From positions 1 to 58,053 of the forward strand of contig JAFKAC010000220.1 of assembly GCA_025766275.1 (NCBI GenBank): a stretch of 58,053 nt of DNA, written 5' to 3'. The DNA comes from Lactarius indigo. Its lineage: Eukaryota; Basidiomycota; Agaricomycetes; Russulales; Russulaceae. The notes beneath the pieces were generated by a model. The model ran no database searches, was not told the origin of the DNA, and worked only from the letters and a program-made list of their open reading frames with translations. Each line of letters opens with the position of its first letter. Positions within the stretch are counted from its first letter, which is position 1. This document shows, in pieces, positions 1 to 10,691 of this stretch. Made by a program: the position numbers and the translations under genes.

Positions 1-3000
1 TGGTGGGGCGTACCAGGAGAGGTAGGGGGAGAACGCTTAGAGTGGGGGACTTGGGAAGGGAGGTGAGAGAAGAAAAAAAAGAAAAAGGGAAGAAAAACGA
101 ACGTTGTTGAGAAGGAGCGTCTGAATCATGGTCATGGGGGGAGAGGGAAGAGGGAGCAGGGGAAGGATTGCGACGTTGTGCGGGAGTAGGGGACGAACGG
201 GGAGGGTCATGGTGATCGTCGCGGTCAAAGTCGATGGGAGGGAAGTGGTGATCGGGATCGTCGGTTGGGGGGTGTCCGTGTTCAGGGTCGTCTTCCTCCT
301 CTTCTGTGGGTAAGGAAGAGATAGGGGGGAGAGAGCGAGAGGGACGGTGTGGGGCAGAAGTGGAAGGAGATGGGCGAGCGGGAGGGTCCTTCGCGTAGGT
401 GGAAGGATGGAAGGACCAACGGTTGTAACCGAGCTGGAAAGAGGGTGTGAGAATGAAGGAAGACGGAAGGGGAAAGACTGACGTGATCGCGATAATGTTC
501 GGTAACGTCGTGTGGGGCCCTGGGAATGGAGGGGACGAGAACGGAAGACATGTCAAAGAGGGGGCCATCATCGGCATCGGGATGATTGGAGGCGTGGGCG
601 ATGCGGGCCTTATTCTTGTACATGATCTAGATGATGTGTGATAAGGTGGGAAAAGGAGAATAAAGGAGAAAGAAAAGGACAGACCTCTGCGAGGCCGGAG
701 ATAAGGTGATGGGCGAGAGTTTCGACGGTGCCAGCGGGGACGGTGGTATCAGAGCAGAGGAGGAACCTGTTCTTCTCGAGGTTCTGAATGACGGACTGGA
801 CTGGATCCTTCTTCTCCTTGAGGTAAGATTCCTTAGCGGCGAGCCAACGAGCAGAGAGGGACTTAATGTCACGAACGCGGACACCAGAAGCAGCAGAATC
901 TGAGCGGACGGCATCGGGGAACTCCCAGACACGGGTGACCTCCTTCTTACCGTCCGGGAGGTACTGGGCGTGAGGCATAGTAATAGAGAAGAAGAACGAG
1001 TGCAAGTCGTCCCTAAGATCGCGAGCACCTGGGCAGATACTGAGGAGATGTGCGCGGTACTTGTCGACAAGAGCAGACTCGACAGCGATGGCAGTGGCGA
1101 TGAGGGCGTAGTCGCGCTTCTTGTTCTGCGAGTCGAGGTTGCGTGGGAGGGCAGACATGGTGAGGAGACGAGTGCCGACGTGAGGGGAGAGACGCTGATC
1201 GCGAGTGAAGGCGTCCTTGGTGGCGGTGAGAACAGCGTTGACTTTAGTGAACTCACGAGTAAGACGATCTGAGGTCCAACCGACGGCGGCGAGAAACTCA
1301 GCGACGACAGTGGCGTCTCTAACGGGAGGGAGGGGGTCGTCTGGATCTCTCTGATGCTTGGGGGCCTTGCCTTTTGTGTTATCAGGGGCGAGAGCAGATG
1401 CGAATTTGAAGGCAGAGAGGTCAGTGACCATGGACCGGGGCGTCGGACAAGACATGAGATATGTGTCTACCTCCACGACAGAAGTGGTGAGGTGGGCGAT
1501 GAGTACGCGAATGATCTAGAATGAATTAGCCTAGAAACAGGAGGATAAGATACGGACATACCTTTCTGCGGACACCGATAGCGTTCTGTTTGATGAGGAT
1601 GTCCTTCGACGCAGAGTCCAAAGCTGCGTCGAAGGCATCATATACGATGTATACCTTGGATCCCATCTTCGGGACCCAATGCAAACCGGTTCCGATCCAA
1701 GAGATGACCTATTATCACGACAGTCAGTACATTGTTACCAAGAAGGCGGTGTGCAATAGTGTGCCCGCGTTTGACCACTGTGGTCAAACGCGGTGTGCAA
1801 TAGTGTGCCCGCGTTTGACCACTGTGGTCAAACGCGGTGCGCAATACGCTCGCCGCGTTTGACCACGGTGGTCAAACGCGGTGTGCAATACGCTCGCCGC
1901 GTTTGGCCACAGTGGTCAAACGCGGTGGGCAATACGCTCGCCGCGTTTGGCCACAGTGGTCAAACGCGGTGGGCAATACGCTCGCCGCGTTTGGCCACAG
2001 TGGTCAAACGCGGTGGGCAATACGCTCGCCGCGTTTGGCCACAGTGGTCAAACGCGGGTACACCATCGTCACCGCGTTTGACCACCGTGGTCAAACGCGG
2101 TGGGCAATTCCCGTTGCACAGTGGTCAAACGCGGGCACACCATCGTCACCGCGTTTGACCACCGTGGTCAAACGCGGGCACGCCATCGTCACCGCGTTTG
2201 ACCACCGTGGTCAAACGCGGCAGGCGATCATATAGACATATGAGGTGATAATGCTCACCTCGCTGATTCCCCGGGGGTACCTCATCGCGATCTTGTGTAG
2301 CGCTTCCACAACCGATGCTGTGCCCAATGGCATCGGGAACTTGTAGCCGTGCAACTTCCACATCATCGCATATGCGAAGTATTCGCGCGCATACGGGGGC
2401 GCCGTCTGACTCTCGTTCTGCAGCACCTTGTCCACGCTCATCAGATACTTCTCGAATCTGTTGTCGTTGTCGCTGCTCAGAGGCACGAATAACGACTCGC
2501 ACGGCTCGTCGTTCACGCAGTACGCGTCCTTGAAGCACTGGTCGATCTTGTCCAGAAGCTCGTGTGTCCAGTCGCTTGCGTCTCCCATCTCTTCGAACGC
2601 TGTCCTCACCTTCTCCAGCTTTTCTCGTATCTCGTCCACCTCGGCTTCCGTGTTCGCCTCCAGCAGATGCTGTCCCAGCTCCTCGATCCTTTCGTACGCC
2701 ATCGGCGGCTTCTCTGGATTCGCTACTCGCTCTAGTGTCTCCACGCTTTCTACGATGAACTCAGAGATCAGCTTGCCTTCCTGTTAGTTCTTCGCCCATC
2801 GCTCGACTGCTTTCACTCACCGCTCCATGCGATTCCAACATCTTCACCAGCTCTGCCACTTGGAACCACCGTGCGTGTGTGTAGTGTCGCCGTATCCGTG
2901 ACGCCGCCACAAGCCCCAGAGCGAACGACGGTACAGCGCACAACTCTCTGTATCCCGCCCGGTCTCGCGACTCCTTGAACGCTGCCGCTTTCCTCTTCGC

Positions 3001-4009
3001 TTTCTTCATAAACGTCTGGAACACCGCAGCCGCGTCCAAGTTCTTCCCTCGGTCCTTCCGCAGCTTCACGTCCTCTTCGTATGCGTCCTTCAGCTCGTCT
3101 ACAATCTCGATCATCAGTTCCTCTTCCGTCGCAAGTCGCGTGTCCTTCATTTCATTCCTGCTCAGGAATCTGTATAGCGCTGTCGCCTTTGCCCCTACGT
3201 GCGCCTCGATTTTCTCTGTACCACCACAATCCGTCAGCGCTCCTCAGTCCCCACTCCCGCTCCCACTCACCTCGGTCGTACAACCGAACCGCCCACATGC
3301 TGTCCGTCGCAATCTTCTCCTCCACACTTCGCACCTCTTTCCTCATCGACTCCACCTCCTCGTCCTCCTCCCCCCCTTTCGCCTCTTTTCGTGACAGTTG
3401 CGTCTTCATCTTGTCCAGCACCTTCTGCCTCCCCTCTAGGTGTCGCAGCAGCGCTTGCCGCCGGTGATTCCCTCCCAGGATCCATAGATTGTCCTTACCT
3501 ATTTCCTCCTTCCCCGCCTCCGTAAATTCCATCTGGGCCACCGTCTTCACGCTCTTCCCTTCCACAGACCCTACCATCTCCGACGCGTTCGCGATCCAGC
3601 TCTTCTTTACCGCTACGTCCACCGCAGTCCCGTCCAGGCAGTTGTCCAGGCAGAGGTTGTACGCTTCCATTAGCGACTTTACCCACTCTTCGTTCACCAC
3701 CCGGTCGTTGAACCGGCCCCAGTACGCTCCTCCAGGTGGCGACGCCAGATTCATCGTCATGTACCCCATCTCCGCTTCTTTCTTCGCTTCCCGCAGCTCT
3801 GCTTTCTCGAATCCGCCGAACATCGTCCCGTCTTCGTATATCTGCCCCGTTTGCCCCCTTTTCGCCTTCGATCTCTTCCTCTCTATGTCAGTCTCTTTCC
3901 CTCCTCACAATCTATAACACACTTACGCTCGACTTTGGCGCCATTCGATATCTTTTCTTTTGCCTTCGAGCTCCCTGATGTCCAGTAGATCAGATATTCC
4001 GACTCTCAT
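1..4009 (-). CDS. Large eight-exon gene with ParB-like motif, 3' end beyond window
   Basis: Exons by splice sites and frame: 4009-3927, 3878-3271, 3215-2821, 2780-2259, 1708-1562, 1515-685, 626-483, then 433 to beyond position 1. All junctions are GT/AG and phases match, giving more than 1,050 residues. Introns are 40-58 nt except intron 4 (550 nt). Near residue 155 is ILGGNHRRQAL, the GxHRRxxA box of ParB/sulfiredoxin-fold proteins, then a Lys/Glu-rich coiled-coil-like stretch and MWAVRLYDR, as in ParB-like domains where a W-V-x-LYD strand follows. The middle is helical and unrecognised; the last exon is acidic and Pro/Ser-rich. I see no signal peptide or membrane segment. The start at 4009 is chosen because it opens the first exon in phase; exon 1 and the exon 2 acceptor are less certain than the rest. 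Function is not known: ParB-like folds bind or cut DNA or use CTP, but no activity can be claimed here. It is the only multi-exon gene in the left part not tied to a transposon. Confidence 0.75.
1709..2258 (-). other. Intron 4 of the ParB-like gene, 550 nt, minisatellite-filled
   Basis: The donor GTGAGC follows codon GAG at 2259 and the acceptor ATAATAG precedes GTC at 1708. Joining them in phase 0 gives the natural run GISEVISWIGTG. Without splicing, the upstream frame stops inside the repeat at 2211 and the downstream frame has no good start, so I read the two halves as one gene. The intron is about ten times longer than the other introns of this gene, almost wholly because of the repeat array. 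Confidence 0.7.
1767..2220. repeat. Palindromic minisatellite, ten full units and a half unit
   Basis: Each unit is about 43-44 bp: a 27-bp inverted repeat (left arm GCGTTTGACCAC, right arm GTGGTCAAACGC, one central base that varies) and a 16-17 bp spacer. Two spacer families exist: TG(T/C/G)GCAATA type in the left units and CACCATCGTCACC type in the right units. Four adjacent units carry TTGGCCACA in the left arm, so part of the array spread by local duplication. One unit near 2120 lacks its left arm. Every transcript of the host gene would carry a chain of strong hairpins in the intron. Confidence 0.92.
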
Positions 4010-4400
4010 CCCCTTCCCTTTCCCTCTCTCTTATCTACCTTCCCCTTTCGTTTTTCCCCTTTCCTCCTTTCGCAAAATTCCCTCACACATCTCCTTTTCT
4101 ACCTTCTTTTCTTCCCACCCTCTCTTTCTTTTTCCCATCCTTTCCCCCTTTCTCCCTTCCTTTTCCACTTTCGCTCCCTCTCTTCCCACCCCCACCCATC
4201 CAATTCCTCTCCACATCCCACGCCGTCACCCCCTCCCCACTCTACCCATCCCTCCCCACCCTCCACCCCTTTGACATTCCCGCTCACCCACATCAACACC
4301 CTCTCGCCTCCCCGCTACCAATACACACCCCAACACTCATTCCGCTCGCCTCACCAGCATATTACACCCTCCCATTCAGTTAAAGTAGATATATATAGTG
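4010..4400 (-). promoter_or_regulatory. Probable promoter and leader of the ParB-like gene
   Basis: On the coding (minus) strand, 4010-4330 is almost pure purine (GGAGAGGG-type runs), an extreme strand asymmetry. An alternating AT run, ATATATATA, lies at 4389-4397 and could serve as a TATA element about 380 bp upstream of the start codon. Short open frames in the purine tract are low-complexity and are not called. The role is inferred from position only. Confidence 0.35.
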
Positions 4401-5869
4401 TGTATGTCCCGTCGGTCCCTGGGCCTCGTGACACCGCTCGTGACGGGCGCTCACATCACCGGCCGGTCACCACCGTGGCACCCCTAACATACGTGCACCC
4501 AAGCCTTTGCTTACCATACCATGCTTAGCACTTAGTGTCCTTAGGACCTTTCGAACCTTTTCCATTTTCGTCCTGACTGTCTGAAGCCCCCTTAGGGCTC
4601 TTTGCAAATTTCGACTTTTTAACTTTCCCCCTCGCATTCCCTCGTTTCCCCACCATGCCGCACCCGCGCGCTGCCTTACCAACTCTAGCATGACCCATCA
4701 AAGACCAAGGAGGCTATCTCCGCCACGTTTCGCATCCCGCGGAAGCGTGCATGACCATTTCCAATCACTATTGACCATAGCCCACTGTTCATATTCCCAA
4801 TCTTGCCACACTTGTGCACAGCCTTAGGAAATTGCACACAACGCATCTACAACCAAGGCACCCACTTCTGTAAAGTCTTGCATTGTGTGGAAGCATGCAC
4901 AACTGTTTCCAATCACCTGAAACCACCCAATCCAGTGGGGCTCCATGTAGCTCACCATTCCCTTTACCAACCCTGCAGCACTCATGTGCGGGCTTAGCTA
5001 TTCAACACAGGCGCGGCTGCAACTGCCACAAACCTACTTACAACATCTCTTGCCCTGCAGAGGCCTGCGCACTCACTTGCGCCACATCACACCTGGGCAC
5101 TTGCAACATCTTAGATGTGTTCTCTGATGATCAAGGATGGTTAATGCTATCAGTGTATTGGATGTTTTTACACTTTCAAGTCTATTGACGGGTTTTGTGG
5201 GTACAGTGAGACTCATTTTGGACCAAGGGCTGATGTCCACCCACCATACATGGTGTACTCCACCCAGAGGTGGCATCACCACGTGTGTATTTACACTTGC
5301 ATATGGTGGGTCATGACATTACCAGTCATGCACACCCAGATCACCCTGGTGATCACCACAATGCAGGGACATTATCATAGCACTCTTATCTATTTAACCC
5401 ACTAGAATTATCCTGTCAAACAGTAGTTCAAACAACACTTCAGAACTCGTAAATACATCCACTCCCACTCATGTAAGCTACATACTACCATACATCCCTG
5501 CCCCATCCCTGCTCCCTTGCCCACACATTGCCCCAATGTCCCTCCATCGTCTCCCACTGTGTACCAGAGTGGCTGCACATCCCAAAACTGTGCACCATAG
5601 TGGCAGCCACTACTTTAACAGCCCCCTACACTCTTCCTAATCTTTTCTGAGTGTGCCCAACCCTCCCACATATCTCAACACACATTTCTTCACACAGAAA
5701 CACAATATCTCAAATCCTCTCACCACACTCTCCTCCCAGTCCTTCACAGTACTAATTACCAGCACTCGCCAAAGGCTTTCAAACCCTACCTTATGTCAAT
5801 CAACACAACTCTCAACCAACTGTCTCCAATCCTCCTACCAATCCCAAGAAAGCCCCACACAACCTTTGG
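4401..5869. other. No gene recognised; may include a copia LTR
   Basis: No open frame here looks coding. From about 5117 (TGTTCTCTG) onward the sequence precedes the copia gag fragment and holds an AT-rich TCTATTTAACCC element near 5390, so it may be the LTR and leader of that copia element, but no matching second LTR is present to prove it. Confidence 0.3.
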
Positions 5870-6347
5870 AACAATCCCAACCAAAACCCACTTGCAAATA
5901 TATTCTTCCAAGTCCACTCCTCCATTCAAGACAAAGTAGCCACCCTGAATACCACTGACATTATCTCAAATCCCCTCAAGACACACTTCAAACTCATCCA
6001 GCCCACCACTCTCTTCAACCACTTCAACCTGGCCATATCCATTCCTATTAATGCTAACAAGCACCCTTTGCCACAGGTCAACAGGCTGCAGCCTTCTGTC
6101 CTGTGTCTCTCAAACAGTGGGGTCACTATACCTGACGTCATCCAGTCAATCATCTTGCTGTCTGCCCTCCTGCACAAGTGGGAGATCCTTATCTCTATCC
6201 TCTGCACCACATATCACCTCGCCACTCTGTGGCTCAACCATGTCCACCAGGCCATTATGGCACAGTGGGAGTCTGATACAACCAAGCCAAAGTCACACCA
6301 GAATGCACAAAAACTCTCTGCAGTAAAGCACAAGTCTGGTGACCCTA
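5870..6347 (+). pseudogene. Ty1/copia gag fragment
   Basis: One frame reads without a stop from about 5886 to the LTR junction at 6347. It shows the fungal copia gag pattern: LFNHFNLAISI, then a QVNRLQ stretch, then IPDVIQSIILLSALLHKWE, matching the family's (I)PD-x-IQ-x-(I/M)-LL-x-AL(P)-x-KWE core. The protein would sit in the nucleocapsid particle. The fragment has no protease, integrase or RT after it because an LTR of family A is inserted there. The N-terminus is unclear. Confidence 0.6.
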
Positions 6348-7034
6348 TCTTACACTCCACAGGTGTTAGTCCAACTTGGACTTGGGATGCTGTAATCAAC
6401 TTAGCAAATCACTGGCAAATGAGGACCACGTGTCAACCCAATGCAAGCTGAATGGTGGCTTAATACCACACAGCCACAGCAAGATAGATTGATATAACCT
6501 TGACTCTTGGTAGGTCAAAGTGGAAGCACACTTAGCCCAAGGCTAAGGCAGACAAAAGACAAATCAGATGGTGGATTGAAGAAGACCAAGATAGGCAGTC
6601 TTGGTCTTCTGCAACTACTACTTATACATGTATGTGCGGGCTTTAAAGCACCACTAGAACAGTAAGTACTAATAGTGTAACTAGCTCAAACCCTAGTACA
6701 GCTATCCTGTCACACCTCTGCAGGGGCACGGACTTCTATAATGGCTTCCTGTCACGTGGCAGTCGACAGCCAAGTTGGATCGCCACTGTGTGCAATGACT
6801 CCTAAGGTCTTCTGTAACAGCCCCTGTGGTAAGGTGACTGAGTCAGTGGCAATCCCCCTACACTGAGGTGGGAAAGGTCTTCAAGGGGCTGCTGAGGTAG
6901 AGCTCAAGTCAGCAAGGTTGGACAAGCTCAGTGGCCTAAGTCCAAAGGTCACATGTCACTGGGCTGACCAGTAAGACAGGAAGAGTGTAAGAGCAAAGTC
7001 AAGGGGAAGCCTGCACGGAGGCTGAGAGGGGAGT

Positions 7035-7500
7035 TGTTACGGTTGCACACATTGGACCCTTACTGTACCGGTTGTGGCTACAGCAGTAAGGTAGATTAGT
7101 CACAGACTCGGGGTTTACGAATAGGAGATAGGTGTTACAGGATGACTTGATCCTAATAATACTAGTAGTAGTAGTATTAGGATTGTGGTACTTACACGAT
7201 ACATTGGATGCTACTTACAGTGACTCATAGCAGCGCTTGAAAGCCTGCTCTTCTTGTATTATTTAAACTGGTTCGCAAAGACCAAGATAGATAGATAGAT
7301 TGGTTCGTGAAGACCAAGATATACACCATCTTGGTCTTCTTCAATCGTCACTTGTCTTCTCCTCTTCTTCTCAGTCTATCCCTTCCCAGTGCCTGCGAGT
7401 ATCTGGATTTGCCTTCATGCCATACGTCTCTGATGTGCTTAGCTAAGTATTAGTTGCCAATCCCAAGCTCAAGTTGAGCTAACATCGTGACAGTGTTACA
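7035..7500 (+). mobile_element. Solo LTR of a family-A relative, TSD GGAGT
   Basis: The 466-bp unit starts TGTTACGG and ends GTGTTACA, with GGAGT duplicated at 7030-7034 and 7501-7505. It keeps the promoter architecture of family A: a TATTTAAAC element, then an AGACCAAGAT block and its inverse ATCTTGGTCTTC near 7330. A near-palindrome (ATCCTAATA ... TATTAGGAT) lies around 7150-7185, and a GATA microsatellite near 7290. Confidence 0.8.
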
Positions 7501-7681
7501 GGAGTGATCCCAAGAGGATAAGGGTCAAGGGTCAGGGGTTCTGGGTTAAGGGCTTGAGTGCTGAAGGGACTGAGGCACTCAAGGAGTCAATGGAGATACA
7601 ACACAGATGATTGATTAAGCCAAAGCTAAGGAGCTAAGGCATACTACAGGAGTCCCTATATAGTACAGGATTGTGCCTGAG

Positions 7682-8202
7682 TGTTATGGTATGGACTGAT
7701 TACGGACTGGTTACATGTTGTGAACGACTCATGGCCGGTTATGACTACGGCCCAACAGTAGTATTAGTCATGGACTTTTACATCGCATCAGTCAGCATAG
7801 TAGGTCGCATGTGATTGTGACTCATGTATGACTCATTCCTAGGATAGCTGTACTAGGGTTCGAGCTAGTTACGCTATTGGTTACCTACTGTTCTAGTGGC
7901 GCTTTAAAGCCCGCGCGTATTTGTATAAGTAGTCACTTCTTCGGAAGACCAAGAGTCCCCATCTTGGTCTTCTTCAATCCACCCCTTTGACTTGTCTTTC
8001 GCTTGCCTTAGTCTCGGACTAAGTGTGCTTCCACTTCTATCCACCAAGGGATAGTCTTCTTCTACTTTAGCTGCAGTGTGTGCCTGAGTGCCCCTGTTCA
8101 GCCTGTGTTGGGTTGACACGTGATCCCCATTCGCCCAGCTTTTGCTAAGTTGATTACACCTATCTCCAGTCCAAGTCAGACTCATGCCGGTGGAGCATAA
8201 CA
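7682..8202 (+). mobile_element. Solo LTR of family A, TSD CTGAG
   Basis: The 521-bp unit starts TGTTATGG and ends GAGCATAACA. The duplication CTGAG flanks it at 7677-7681 and 8203-8207. It aligns along its length with the LTRs of the full family-A element at 24946-25452, including the TATAAGTAG box and the paired AGACCAAGAG/CATCTTGGTCTTC block. Solo LTRs arise by recombination between the two LTRs of one element. Confidence 0.9.
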
Positions 8203-8581
8203 CTGAGCACATAATGCTACTGGTTGCTATAGATAGAATAATGTGCTGGCAAGATGATGCTAGTATCGTGCAAGATGGTGTCATGCCAGCAAGGCAACAA
8301 GAAGGTGGACAAGAATAGCACAGAAGGTGCTAGAATGATCAGATAAGGGGGAAGCATAGGTTCAAGAAAGGTAACTGCCAAGAGAGGGAATAGATCAGAT
8401 AAGAACAGAAAAGGAAAATGTGACAGGGGAGTTCATGACATATCCTAGGAATAAGTCATGCAGAAGCTACTAGAACACTGCTGACTGATACAATGTAAGA
8501 GTCCATGACTAATACTACTATTGGACTGTAGTCATAACCAGTCATGAGTCATTCAGATGAGTCAGAGTCTGTACTGTAACA

Positions 8582-8838
8582 TCACCCCCTTTTCAGCTGT
8601 GAGGCCCACCTCACACATCCATGGTCCTCCCCAAAGCCTCTTGCACCTTGATTATCTCGTCTTCAATCCTCATCATCACAGTCCATCTTCCGGTGGTGGA
8701 CAACCCCCTTCTCTTCTTGGAGATGCTGGATGTGTTCCTCCAATCTAGCCCTGGTGTATATCTGTTGTCAGAGACAATGTACCTCCTCTGTGAGCATTAT
8801 GTCGTCAATGCGTTGAAGCATGGCATTGGCAGGGTGTT
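8582..8838 (-). pseudogene. 3' end of the outer family-A-like element (C-terminal coding remnant)
   Basis: Read on the minus strand, the piece ends with the polypurine tract GAAAAGGGGGTGA followed by the LTR. Upstream of it, a broken frame shows LQRIDDIMLTEEV and RLEEHIQHLQEEKGVV, matching the coiled-coil tail of the family-A polyprotein (MRIGDVTLTQEL, LEKRIRQLQMEREMV). Element E1 inserted at 8838; the pre-insertion flank continues at 15957. Confidence 0.6.
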
Positions 8839-9162
8839 TGTCACGGTACCAGGTGACCGTCCGTGACGTGAACGTGGGCGAGGACTCGTGTTTTTATACA
8901 AGTGGAAGATGCTGACTTGGAGCACTCAGAGAGCACGCAAGTGAGAGGGAACAAACTGGATTCAAATGAAGAGTAGACAAGGTATGTACTACTCTGTAGC
9001 TACGTCTTATATACTCATACATACTGTTGTTTTTCAGGACTGTTTTCTGGTACTTTCTCAAGCTCCAAGTGAGCTGGCAGGACTACATGATACGTGGCAT
9101 AACTGCTGGCAATCGATCGTTGACGTGTCAACCCGTGACCGTGATGTCACGTGGGCGTGACA
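8839..9162 (-). repeat. 3' LTR of E1
   Basis: 324 bp, nearly identical to 15613-15956 but lacking its 20-bp insertion. It carries the same TATATAAG box and predicted start site on the minus strand. Confidence 0.92.
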
Positions 9163-9248
9163 TAGCCCCCCTTCTAAGCGTGATCGTCCCGATCAGTATC
9201 GAGCGTGCGGGAGAAGTCATAATCATGTCGGAAGATAAAGTGTGCTGG

Positions 9249-10691
9249 TCACTCGTATGGTGTGCCATGTCGTTGTGCACGAAGACGGGCCGTGATTTGC
9301 GTAGCACATTTGCGATCTACTGCGTGTCCGAGCATGGCAAGCCATGCGCAATACATGCAAGCGTGGGCGTGAGTCGTGGGGACATGGCAAACTCTGCGAG
9401 TCGCGCATTTGGTGTGGGGTATGCGACATTCGAACGAGAGATGCTGTTCATCATCGCAGTGACTGCATGCTGGGCAGACCGTGTCGGTCGTGGCGTGACG
9501 CTCGTCGATCTTCTTCGGCAACCTTGCTGGCGACGGACGTTTCGTCATGAAGTGTTGGGAATTGAGTATGTTGTGAAATCTGTGCGGTCTGAGTGTAAGT
9601 ATGTAGGGGTTGACGAGGTGGGATGGGCAACGCGATTGCCGACCCAATAATTGGGACGCGATGGTGGTCGAGGCGTCTGTCGGTGTTGTTCATGCGAATG
9701 GTGGCAAACAGTAACAGCGTGGGCACAGGGTTGGACAGATATGGACTCAAGCGCGAGGCTGCGCGAGCGTTGGCCAGACGTTGGTCTATTTCTTCGGCTT
9801 CGGAGCTCCACTCGCTCCAAGCGCGCTCCGTTTCCTTCATGCAGCGCAACGAGTTGATCGCGCCTGGTGAGGGATGTGCGGAGGCGGTAGACGTCTGTGC
9901 TAACTCCTGGGTCAGCAAGCAGATACAGAGCTTGATCAACCTCGTTTCGTGCAGGGTGGTCAGCACGAAACAAGTCTCTGGTGTCCGGAGGGTCAGAAGG
10001 GAGACTAGGGTCCGTGCGAGGCTTAGCGAACAAGGGACCATAGTAGATGGGTTGGTTCTGTCCTTCTGTGGCGATGACTACTGGCCGATCTCGCTGGTCA
10101 ATGAGGAACTGAACGAACGGGGCATGTCCTTGCGTTCCATTGGCGAGGGGTATCTCCATGATATAGTCGTTAGTAGGGAGCAGTTATGGTCCAGTGACGG
10201 TCTGGTCGTTCGATGTTAGTCAGGAGGGGTTGGGGTCGGTCCGTGCCTTGTGGGTTTACAGGACGCGGCGGTAGCTGGTGGTGAGTCGGCGTCGCCGGAG
10301 TTGGGTTAGTAATACGAAGAGCGAGGGAAGGCACAACCGGTGATGGTGAGGCTAGGCGAGGTATGTCGCATGCTGGCGACAGAGGTGACTGTGGCCCTTC
10401 CCAAGGTGTGGTTTCTTCTTCCTGCGCAATCTGTTCCAGCACCTCTCTCAGTAGTCGTTGTTGTCGATTAGTTTGAGCTTGTGAGTGTCGGCGGTGCATA
10501 CCCTGCGGAGTGATATAGGTGCTGAGGCCCCACATGTCTTCACGAGATCGCGGAGAGTTTTCTTGCGCGTCATACGTGGGTCCGAACGTTCGCCCAACGT
10601 TCGACTTCTCGATTGACTTGTGCGCGTAACCATTGCGGGGTATCGCGATCAGAGATCCAAGGATACTGTGGTGGATGGTGAGGGGGGTCAT
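9249..10691 (-). pseudogene. E1 post-chromodomain extension, frameshifted
   Basis: After the chromodomain the coding potential moves through three frames: 10691-10170, 10159-9545 and 9647-9249. The first has ITPQGMHRRHSQAQ and a Gln/Glu helix. The second has IPLANG, FVQFLIDQ and YYGPLFAKP, then a DQALYLL helix. This order matches the family-A C-terminal domain (PIKLPNG, HVQVIRG, YGKPLYATP, EEYFMLRD). The last piece is Cys/His-rich (CPACSHC ... FEC ... HTKC). I read it as one former C-terminal extension with indels, not as separate genes. Function unknown. Confidence 0.55.

Larger units (their letters stand above)
6708..8440 (+). mobile_element. Family-D LTR inserted in the outer LTR, TSD TATCC
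   Basis: It begins TGTCACACC and ends TTCATGACA, like the LTR of the decayed element at 16790-17206. The 5-bp duplication TATCC flanks it at 6703-6707 and 8441-8445. No coding remains, so it is a solo LTR. It contains two further LTR insertions; without them it would be about 735 bp, longer than the 417-bp relative, so it may hold extra sequence. The orientation shown is arbitrary. Confidence 0.8.
6348..8581 (-). mobile_element. Outer family-A-like LTR (3' LTR), split by nested insertions
   Basis: Positions 6348-6707 match the first two thirds of the family-A LTR in minus orientation (diverged TGTTACGCTCC start, the paired AGACCAAG/CTTGGTCT block near 6585). The match resumes at 8446-8581, ending TGTAACA. 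The gap is filled by the LTR at 6708-8440. Immediately right at 8582 lies the family-A polypurine signal (TCACCCCCTTTTCAG on the plus strand), so this is the 3' LTR of a minus-strand element rather than a solo LTR. Confidence 0.75.

Noticed and set aside
1767..2220. A CRISPR-like array of palindromic repeats with spacers
   Set aside because: The spacers are themselves repeated with few variants, repeat and spacer are about 27 and 17 bp, no cas genes exist, and the setting is a spliced eukaryotic gene.
1638..2235. Open frames of 60-130 codons through the minisatellite on both strands
   Set aside because: They only repeat the satellite unit; repeats whose length is nearly in register stay open by chance.
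2211..2744. ParB-like gene ending at the TGA inside the satellite
   Set aside because: A strong GTGAGC donor and a matching acceptor join the frame to the downstream exons in phase with natural sequence across the join.
4467..5282. Small open frames and a possible tRNA or snRNA gene
   Set aside because: No cloverleaf, A/B box pair or coding signal could be made out by eye.
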